From Multifurca ochricompacta (Eukaryota; Basidiomycota; Agaricomycetes; Russulales; Russulaceae): a stretch of 64,000 nt of DNA. The notes under the pieces were generated by a model. The model searched no databases, was not told where the DNA came from, and was given only the letters and a program-made list of their open reading frames with translations. This document shows, in pieces, positions 55,621 to 64,000 of this stretch. The stretch covers positions 268,769-332,768 of the forward strand of contig WTXG01000029.1 in NCBI GenBank assembly GCA_022496185.1. The letters run 5' to 3'. Numbering within the stretch: the first letter of the stretch is position 1; each line of letters begins with the position of its first letter. The position numbers and the translations under genes are program-made.

Positions 55621-58600
55621 TGATTGGCTTGACCCCATCGGCCTGGGCAAGAGCACTCCATGTAACTTCTGTGTACACTAGTCGTTTCAAGTCTCTAAAA
55701 ATACCAGTACACTTTGAAACCAAACAGAAGACAGCCAACAGACAGATATTGATCAATTCTGGAGCAATGGATAACTTTATCAGTCAAAGACTTCAGAAAG
55801 CATTGGGACTGGGGACACAGTTACTTCCCCAGGAGAAAAACATTTGGAATATAGATGGGACAGCTAACAAAGCCAGAAAGATCATGCATTGCTGTGATTT
55901 GGAGGTACAGGTTGGGGAGCGAACCAAACAACTTTGCTTCCTCATCACGGATTTAGGAGATGAAGACATGGTCTTAGGGTATCCATGGCTGGCAGCATTC
56001 GAACCCAAAATTAACTGGGCAGAAGCAACTATGGATAAAAATTTCTACCCGGTTCTTATTACGTCTCTAGGATACGACTACGCTGCACAACACCCCTTAA
56101 CCCATGCTATTGTTATGGGATCGGCCGTCACCTGGAGTGACATGGAACCTGTGGATCAGGTGTACTGCTATGTTACAAAGGCATCAGAATTGGCCCAGGC
56201 AGAGGCACAGAAAAACCCGGAAAAGACATTCAAAGAAGTAGTGCCGGGAGAATACCGCCAACATTGGAAGGTCTTCTCAGAAGAAGAGTCACAACGCTTC
56301 CCTCCCTCTTGACCTTGGGATCACGCCATTGATTTCATCCCAAACGCCCCGCAATCGGTAGACTGTAAAATCTATCCACTGTCTCAACCCGAGAAGGAGG
56401 CACTCTCTACCTTCTTGGAAGAACATCTGGCGAAAGGATACATATGACCCTCCAACTTGCCCTATGCTTCACCCTTCTTTTTCATTAAAAAGAAGGACGG
56501 GAAACTGCAACCAGTACAAGACTACAGATGGATTAACGAACTCACAGTGAAAAACAACTACCCACTTCCTCTGATCTCAGAAATCATCGATAAAATGCAT
56601 GATAAAGCCCTGTTCTCAAAGATGGACATTCGTTGGGATATAATAACATTCGTATTCGGGAAGGTGACCAGCCCAAAGCTGCTTTAAAACCAATCAAGGA
56701 CTTTTTGAACCCAATGTCATGTTCTTTGGCTTAACAAACTCGCTGGCAACCTTCCAGTCCATGATGAATCATATTTTCCGAGACCTGATCCTTACAGAAG
56801 AAGTAGTGGTGTACATGGACAACATTCTAGTGGCTACAAAAGATGATATTCATCATCACCGAACCCGAGTTCACAAAGTACTGGAAATCCTGGCAAAATG
56901 CGACCTTTATTGAAACCCGCCAAGTGCTCTTTGAGCAGAAGACTGTTGAATATTTGGGTGTCATCCTAGAAGGGGGACAAGTACACATGGACCCTATAAA
57001 GTACAAGGCATTCGAGAATGGTCTGTTCCTCCAGTGCACCAAGGATGTCAGGTCATTCATCGGCTTTTGCAACTTCTACCGACACTTCGTCAAGGGATTC
57101 TCGGCCATTGCCTGACCGTTAATGATCTATTGAAAAAGGATTACCCTGGCACTGGGGACAAATTACAGCAGAAGGCATTTGACCAGATAAAAGCAATCAT
57201 CAGCTCCGATCCAGTTCTTATTCAGCCTGAGTTGGCCAACCCTTTGAACTAGAAGTTGACGCCTCCATGTATGCCAATGGTGCGGTTTTATCACAGAGAG
57301 ATATGGGAGGAATCCTTCATCCAGTTGCATTCTATTCTGAAACGTTCTCATCAGCAGAAAGGAACTATGATATTTGGGACAGGGAACTGTTGGCTATTGT
57401 AAAGGCATTATGACACTGGTGACCATATTTGGCTGGATCCCTGCACAAAACCATCATCTATACAGACCACTCCAACCTTCTTTATTGGAGAGAACCTCAC
57501 AAGATCAGTCGATGAATAGCACGAGAAGTGTTGGAGCTCAAAGAATACAATTTCACACTCAAACACTTACCTGGGTGTTACAATCTCTACCAAGCAACCC
57601 CATTTTCTTCCACCTCCCCAACAGCGACCCATCCCTGCCACCTACTTTACACTTCATGATCACATCCCTGTCCTGGGACCCATCATGTGCCTTACGCCCA
57701 TCCCCATGACTTGCTTTGGACTTGCTGACTCACTGTATACCTATGTTTGACCCTTTATCTCTTATCTTGCTATCTCCCTATCTTTACGTTTGGACACTTA
57801 CTTAATACCCTATCAGAAGCTCGACTTTATGCCATCCACTTCCATATATTTGGGCCCACCTGACTCCGTTATCTTATCTATAGACGCCCATTCGATTACG
57901 TATATAAGTCCGCTGTAACTACATTGTAGACCTCAGACTCGACTTATTGAATACATCGGTGTTTGTCTTCTGGACTCTCCTTTGGACTCTTTGACTCAAT
58001 CATCTCAGTGCTTTCAGCACTTCCCGCTCAACATCATCACTAGGGAGCAGCCCCTTTGACTTTGACTCTTCCATTCAAAGCTCCAAGAGGTCCTATTGGC
58101 CTCTCATCTGAACAAATGCACAAAGCTGTCGCACAAGTTGTGCAGAATGTCTCACACCAGACGTAACACTGGGGCTCGTAATGCCTGCGCTGATGCCTTG
58201 TCCAGACCAACTGGACGTGATGAAGGGGAAAACGACAATGATAATATCATCATCTTACCCGAAGAAGTCTTTGCAAAGACCGCGGTTGTTAGCCTCCATG
58301 ACATGGATTTATGGGCCCAAGTAACGCAGAATATGAACCAGGAGCTGTGCAAATCCTGGGCAGAGCCACACAACATAAAAATGAAAAATGGCCTTTGGTG
58401 GAAAGACAGTGATTGATTGGTTGTCACGGTGGCGACAACATTAAGAGGGGGTGATCCATTTTCACCATGACCTTCCCTCTGCAGGACATCCTGGAATTGC
58501 AAATACTTACGCCCTTGCCAAATGAGATTACTGGTGGCCAAACATGAAAAAGGATGTCGAAGCCTATGTCAAAGGATGTGCAGAATGCCAGGCAAACAAA

Positions 58601-59763
58601 GTAAACACTCATCCAAGACCGCCAGCACTTTCACCCATCACACCAGTTGCAACAGCTCCCTTCCAAACCATTGCTATGGACTTCATCATCAAGCTCCCAT
58701 GATTGCAAGGATACGACTCAATACTCACCATCACGGACCATGACTGTTCAAAAGCAGCCCTCTTTATCCCCTGCAACGAAACGATATCAGCGGAAGGAGT
58801 CATGAAACTTTACCTGAACCATGTCTACTGACACTATGGACTCCCCCAAAAGATTATTTCAGACCGAGACCTGCGATTTGCATCCATGTTTGCCCAAGCC
58901 CTCTGTAACATCTCGACATCCAGCAGAACATCTCCACAGCATATCACCCTCAGACGGATGGTCAGTTGGAATGTACAAATCAGTGGTTGGAACAGTACCT
59001 TCGATTCTGGTGTAATGAACGACAAGACGACTGGGCAGAATGGCTAGCAACGGCTGAGTTTGCACATAACAGCTGGCCAAATGGGACGATGAAAGCCACC
59101 CCTTTCTCCCTTATTATGGGATGGAACCCCCGCACTACATGGACGAACAAACCCACAAACGTACCATCTGTGACACAGCGTATTGGCCAATGGGAGGAGA
59201 TACAGGAATTGGCCAATAGAAATCTTCAGAAGGTGCAAAAGACCCTGGCCGAGAAGCCCACTAAGTTTACACCCTATCAGGTTGGGGATCAAGTCTGGCT
59301 AGAAGGGCGTAACATCCATACATCACACCCAATGGCAAAATTAGCTCCCAGATGCCATGGCCCCTTTGCAATTGAACGGAAGCTCTCGGATGTTACGTAC
59401 CAGCTCACGTTACCTGCCACATGGAAGATACATCCCGTCTTCCATGCTGGCCTTCTGATGCTGTACAAAGAAACCTCCATTCATGGACGGAATTTTCCCA
59501 GACCTCCTCCAGACCTGGTTGACAGAGAGCCGGAATGGGAGGTAGAGCATATCGCTGACGTGAAATGGAAGGGGTGAGGATGTAATCGGAAGCTGCATTA
59601 TTTGATCAAATGGAAGGGATTCCCTGACGCCAACAACTCGTGGGAGTCTGCTGCGGATGTCTTTGCGCCCAAGCTCATCGAAGACTTCTATAGGTGCCAC
59701 CCAGAGGCAGATAAAGAGCCAGAGAAATACGAGTTGCTGAACCACTCTCCACCCCACAATTAA
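55615..59763 (+). pseudogene. Chv3 pol, many Arg-to-TGA stops
   Basis: Retropepsin (reads NSGAMDNF, the catalytic Asp changed), RT (VVYMDNIL in place of the usual YMDD), RNase H, integrase and chromodomain (WEVEHIADVKW..LHYLIKWKGF) can be followed. TGA codons replace Arg at 56310, 56445, 57411, 57420, 57513, 58414, 58523, 58700, 58829 and 59575. Frameshifts occur near 56640, 56910 and 57250. A solo LTR splits RNase H. The frame ends LLNHSPPHN at 59761. Confidence 0.9.
57576..58168 (+). repeat. Solo chromovirus LTR in Chv3 RNase H
   Basis: 593 bases, TGTTACA..CGTAACA, with the 5-base duplication CTGGG on both sides (57571-57575 and 58169-58173). It carries the family TATATAA (57901) and AGACTCGACTT (57935-57945). 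Removing it restores HLPGARNACADALSR. Confidence 0.95.
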
Positions 59764-59777
59764 CCAGAAACTCACCC

Positions 59778-60619
59778 ATGTCGTCATCTAAGATCCATGC
59801 CTCTGCTGCCATCGATGCGTTTCCCATTCTTACTCCTGTGCATCCTCCTTCTTGTCCACTTTCTCCTATTGACTACAATGCGACCGCCCAAGTGGCCCAA
59901 GGGGACAGAATCATCGACATCAATGAAGATTTTAATCTGCCCGAACACCCCCATCCCAACGACCTGATCAACGTAGACTTTGGCAATGAATCCCCCAAGT
60001 TCCCCTTCTTCCCCAACGACCCCAACTCCCAATTTTACTTCCCGCTAATGATCCCATCGTCCAAGAACGACAGCACTACCGAAGTGGCCAAATACATCTA
60101 TTACACCAACAAAGGTATGGACGTAGTGGGGTGCTTGGAAAAAGGAGGGCCTGTCTATGGGGCCCCAGTCTACTTAGAAGAGAAGAACGTTGATCGGCTA
60201 CACTATGTCTTAGGGCCCGAACATTTACAACATCTTTCAGCCCACGACCCACGTGCCTTCACTATCAATGAGGTGCTTCGGGACCTACATATGCCATGGT
60301 TGACTGCGGAAGTTGCATGACTCTGCAAGTTCCAGGCGCTTCGGGACAACTTGGAGATGCAGCGTCGCGACTACAAGCGACAGATGGTAAAGATTAATCG
60401 AGGAGTTTTTGACATAGAGCACCATCTGGCAAGCATTAGGACCAGACTGGAGTGAGGAGAGGCGTACCAGATTATATCCAAATGGTACGCAGATATCTTT
60501 GCTTGGCCACTCCCTCGTCGCCGCCTCAACCTTGCACCTTGGCTCAATCCCCATTGCTTCAAAATGCCATGCCTCCACAAAAACCCCAACGGTAAGCTTT
60601 GCTGGTGCTGTAGCAGCAA
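59778..60619 (+). pseudogene. Chv3 ORF3, cut by Chv4
   Basis: It starts ATG only 14 bases after the pol stop (MSSSKIHASAAIDAF). It aligns with Chv1 ORF3 through AKYIYYTNKGMDVVGCLEKGGPVYGAP and the coiled-coil part, with TGA at 60318 and 60454. The first zinc-knuckle cysteines (CWCC) are reached when the Chv4 LTR begins. Confidence 0.82.
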
Positions 60620-61204
60620 TGTTACGAACCCCGTCTCTTCCTGTCTTTTTCCTCTTACCCAACGACGACCCCTCCTTGCCACCTACTCTCCACTACCAGA
60701 TCACGTCTCCATCGTGGGATCCCTCATGTGCCCTGCTCCCTTCCCCGTGACTGTCTTTGCCACTGTTTACGTTACTGTATTTATGTTTGGTCCGCCGTTT
60801 GCTTATCTCTTATCCCTTATCTCTAAGACCGGACACTTACTTAATTCCCTATCAGAAGCTAGGCTTTACGCCCTCCACTTTTGTATATTCGGGCCCACTT
60901 GACTCCGATTCCTTATCTCGTAGACGCCCATTCGATTACGTATATAAGTCCACTGTAACTACATTGTAGACCTCAGACTCGACTTATTGAATACATCGGT
61001 GCTTGTCTTCTGGACTTCCCCTTGTCTCCTGAACATCAGTCTCAGTGCTTTTGGCACTTTCCGCTCAACATCGTCTTAGAGTGCAGCCTCTAGGACTTTG
61101 ACTCCTATCCTCCCAACTCCAAGGGATCCTATTGGTCCCTTATCCGAACCTGCTTAGTACGCTGTCACACAAGTCATGTGGAACGTCCCGCACCAGACGT
61201 AACA
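60620..61204 (+). repeat. Chv4 5' LTR
   Basis: 585 bases beginning TGTTACGAACCC and ending CGTAACA; promoter and self-priming motifs as in the other copies. Confidence 0.92.
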
Positions 61205-61223
61205 TCAAGTCGAGTCTCTCATC

Positions 61224-62726
61224 GTGGCTTCCAGCCGCAGTCAGACCCTGTTTAAAGAAGAACCCATCGAACGAAGGGAAGAGCCTGACCTTTCACAACA
61301 AGTACTTGGCTCTGCCACCTGGAAAGATTTTGAGTCCGAGTTTGGATACTACGTCTATCACGACAGAAGATACCAACCAGTAGAATACGACGACGAGAAA
61401 TGAGTTTGGTACCGTATCCGATACTCGGACAGCCGACACTCGTGGGTTACTACAGGACCCGCCCCACCTGAATTTGGATTAGGACCGTGGAGAGAAAATC
61501 CCCCGGCCATTGTTACGGACTCTGAACCAGAAGAGTACGTAGAAGAACATAGTGAAGAAGCACTGGTATTAGCGTCGACTACAACCCCAGTTGCACCGGC
61601 AGTTGTCACGTCCAGAGCCCCTGCTTTGACAACTCCTCAGATTTCGATACAGTCCACCGACACCATCACCCCATTTTACCAAAACATGTCTACTATCGCC
61701 GCCCAGCTCCCAGACCCGGTACCCCCCCCCCTCCGCCAGCCACGTTACCACCTAACATTCCCCCACCGTCGGGGCGATTGTCGGGAGTACTGCCCCAGAC
61801 ATTCACTGGAGATAGGTCGCAAAGCAAGAAGTTCATGTTGGAGTTCACAACCTTCAAGAACTTCAATCATGATGTTCCCCAGATTATTAATCCTTTCCAA
61901 TGTGCAAACCTTTTCCTCTCTCTGATCCGAGGGGAGGCTGTCGACGACTGGACCATGGAGCAGCTGGAGTGGCTGAACGAACAAGTTGAAAGTGGTCATC
62001 GTACCACTAGCGAGGGTCTATGGGAAACCATCACCCAGAGATTCAAGGATGCATTTACAGATGGGCAGGCCAAGCAGAAGGCCGCTTGAGAACTCAAGTC
62101 CCTTAGAATGGAAAAGGGAGAACTCGACACTTATGTAGCGAAGTTCAGAAGTCTGGCCAACAGGGCCGGCTATGACACCAACGAAGAGGCCATGCTGGAC
62201 CTCTTCTCCCAGGGTTGCCCAATCCACTGGTGAAAAACATCATTCAGTTTCATCATCCCAACGATTGGGATACATGGGTCGAAGCGGCCCGCCGACAACA
62301 GCAGGACTATCTCGATTTCCAGACACGTTTTGGAGTCGATACAAAGAAGGGAAAAACCCGCGACCAGTGGAAGGCCGCCTTCGGGGTCAAACCCGCGCAT
62401 ACTAGTCAGAGGGATCCAAATGCCATGGATACCTCTGCTGACAGAACCAGAGCCCGGGTTGCACTCACGGAAGACGAAAGGCAGACATTGATGAAAGAAG
62501 GAAGGTGCTTTCGCTGCAAGGCGCAAGGGCACATGTCTAGAGAATGCCCGAAGAAGGGGGCACGAGCGGCGGAAGCGGTGGTCAAACCAGTCCAAAACAA
62601 TCCACCGACCGTCGACAAAAGGACAAAAGAAGAAAAGGCGCAGGAAATATGGGCAAATATGATGAAGAAAGTGAGGAAGTGCGAGCCATCCTAGTAGAAA
62701 AGGCATTCGCGAAAAAGGATTTTTGA
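61224..62726 (+). pseudogene. Chv4 gag
   Basis: It begins at a GTG (61224) in the place of the Chv2 ATG. Stops at 61400 and 62087 replace Arg. Frames shift at the C run near 61725-61733, near 62212 and near 62670. The zinc knuckle CFRCKAQGHMSREC and the end KAFAKKDF plus TGA (62724-62726) are present, with the GGATTTT site at 62717-62723. Confidence 0.88.
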
Positions 62727-64000
62727 TGGCTCAACCCCATCGGCCTGGGCACGAGCATTACATGTAACCTCTGTGTACACTAGTCGCTTCAAATCGTTGA
62801 AAATACCAGTACATTTCGAGACCACACAGAGAACGGCCGATCGCGACATCCTGGTTGACTCAGGAGCTACCGACAACTTCATCAGCCCGCGGATGGTGAA
62901 GACCATGGGACTAGGAATGCTGGCACTCCCCAGGAAAGAATATCTGGAATATTGACGGAACTGCCAATCGGGCAGGGAAAATTACACACTACACCGACCT
63001 AAACGTCCAAGTAGGGGAGCAGACAAAGACAATACGCTTCCTAGTCACCAACCTAGGCGGAGAAGACTTAGTTCTGGGATATCCCTGGCTGCCGCATTTG
63101 AACCTAAGATCAATTGGGGCGATGCGACGATGAGCAAGGACTCCTCCCGTGCTCATTACATCTATGGGGTATGACTACGCAGCCCGGCACACTGTAGCGA
63201 CAGTAAAACAGAGGAGGATCCAGGCTACTGTTTCGTCACCAAAGCATCAGAGCTCGCGCAGAAGGCAATAGAAGGACAGACGGAAAAGACATTTGAAGAA
63301 GTGCCAGCGGAATACCATAGACACTGGAAGGTATTCTCAGAGGAGGAATCGCAGCGCTTCCCCCCTGCGCGACCATGGGATCACGCCATGACTTCATACC
63401 TGATACCCCATCAGCAATTGACTGCAAAATCTACCCATTGTCACAGGCAGAACAAACCGCGCTTACAACATTCCTAGAGAGCATCTTGCGAAAGGATACA
63501 TTAGACCGTCGAAATCACCATACGCATCGCCGTTCTTCTTCATCAAGAAGAAGGATGGCAAACTTCGACCGTTCAAGATTACGACGGATAAACGCCTACA
63601 CTGTGAAAAACGCCTACCCTTGCCACTTATTTCGGAACTCATCGACACCATGAGGGATAAGTCCTTATTCTCCAAAATGGACGTCCGCTGGGGATACAAT
63701 AACATTCGAATCAAGGATGGGGATCAATGTAAAGCGGCCTTCAAGACCAATCAGGGGCTGTTCGAACCGAATGTTATGTTTTTTGGCCTTACCAACTCAC
63801 CTGCTACCTTCCAATCAATGATGAACCACATCTTTCGCGACCTCATTCTCACTGGCGAAGTAGTGGTTTACATGGACGACATATTGGTTGCTACCCAGAC
63901 GACCTGACTCATCATCGAAAGCGAGTGCATCAGGTGTTGGACATCCTTCACGAACACGATCTGTATCTCAAGCCCGCTAAATGCTCTTCGAACAGCCAAG
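62717..64000 (+). pseudogene. Chv4 pol, partial at window end
   Basis: Retropepsin (VDSGATDNFISPRM near 62850) and the first part of RT ([19 protein letters not shown] near 63870) are readable. Frames shift near 62930, 63090, 63150, 63390, 63575, 63620 and 63895. The window ends inside RT (LKPAKCS). Confidence 0.88.

Larger units (their letters stand above)
52636..55623 (+). pseudogene. Chv3 gag, split by hAT-2
   Basis: The frame is open from a GTG at 52636 (ASSSCSQTLHNEE) to the hAT-2 insertion. With hAT-2 and one copy of its duplication left out it continues (AAAIW|EHMMNKDG) to AFGQKDF and TGA at 55621-55623. It has the capsid region and zinc knuckle CFHCQAQGHMSQFC (near 53910). So the gag frame was whole when hAT-2 landed. 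Confidence 0.88.
52019..64000 (+). mobile_element. Chv3: old divergent chromovirus, runs off the window
   Basis: Plus-strand element in Gyp5 gag, starting TGTTACAAACCC; the left flank CTTGG (52014-52018) should be its duplication. The 595-base 5' LTR, gag, pol and most of ORF3 are in the window, with hAT-2, a solo LTR and Chv4 inserted. The 3' LTR must follow Chv4 outside. Protein sequences differ clearly from Chv1, Chv2 and Chv4, and stops are many. Confidence 0.9.
60620..64000 (+). mobile_element. Chv4: decayed chromovirus, 5' part only
   Basis: Plus strand, close to Chv1 and Chv2. The 5' LTR is 60620-61204 (585 bases, TGTTACG..CGTAACA). Likely target AGCAA (60615-60619), which cannot be checked because the right end is outside. 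TATATAA at 60941, AGACTCGACTT at 60975-60985, and primer site AAGTCGAGTCT at 61207-61217. Confidence 0.92.

Overview
The window is fungal nuclear DNA. It has short GT-AG introns, genes far apart, a TPR-CHAT gene family, a multi-exon BBE-type flavoprotein gene, and Ty3 chromoviruses, Ty1/copia and LINE elements. This fits a repeat-rich Agaricomycete (Basidiomycota); I cannot name the species. There are no bacterial features.

Region 1 (1-20.3 kb) is the gene island. It starts with a short repeated gene of unknown function (64-681) that runs into an LTR-like repeat. Next comes a ten-exon FAD-linked oxidoreductase on the minus strand (2377-4554) with one frameshift. A tandem family of TPR-CHAT putative cysteine peptidases follows: copy A (5603-8860, three frameshifts), copy B (10192-13424, badly decayed), fragment D (14465-15004) and copy C (16342-19608, intact). 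B and C come from a duplication of about 6.3 kb that carried an LTR-like promoter segment with it.

Region 2 (20.4-64 kb) is a nest of transposons. The oldest host is a minus-strand Ty3-type element, here called Gyp5, whose pieces run from 29465 to 52018. It was entered by a copia element (Cop1, 30796-37181, in integrase), by a TIR element (TIR-3, 39821-42080) that itself holds a truncated LINE, by chromovirus Chv2 (43097-50574, in gag) and by chromovirus Chv3 (from 52019, in gag). Chv3 was then entered by a hAT-like element (hAT-2, 54092-55541), a solo LTR (57576-58168) and chromovirus Chv4 (from 60620, running off the window). To the left, hAT-1 (20762-29424) is split by chromovirus Chv1 (20868-28321). 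Nearly every boundary is fixed by a target-site duplication that can be read directly.

The chromoviruses share an unusual layout. Their LTRs carry a sequence complementary to the primer-binding site (Tf1-like self-priming). Gag ends in a stop next to a GGATTTT shift site, and pol lies in the -1 frame. Pol ends in a chromodomain. A third ORF after pol encodes CCHC zinc knuckles. In-frame stops in the old copies are mostly TGA where Arg is expected, which points to CpG decay. Chv1 has an intact ORF3 and Chv2 an intact pol, so neither is complete alone.
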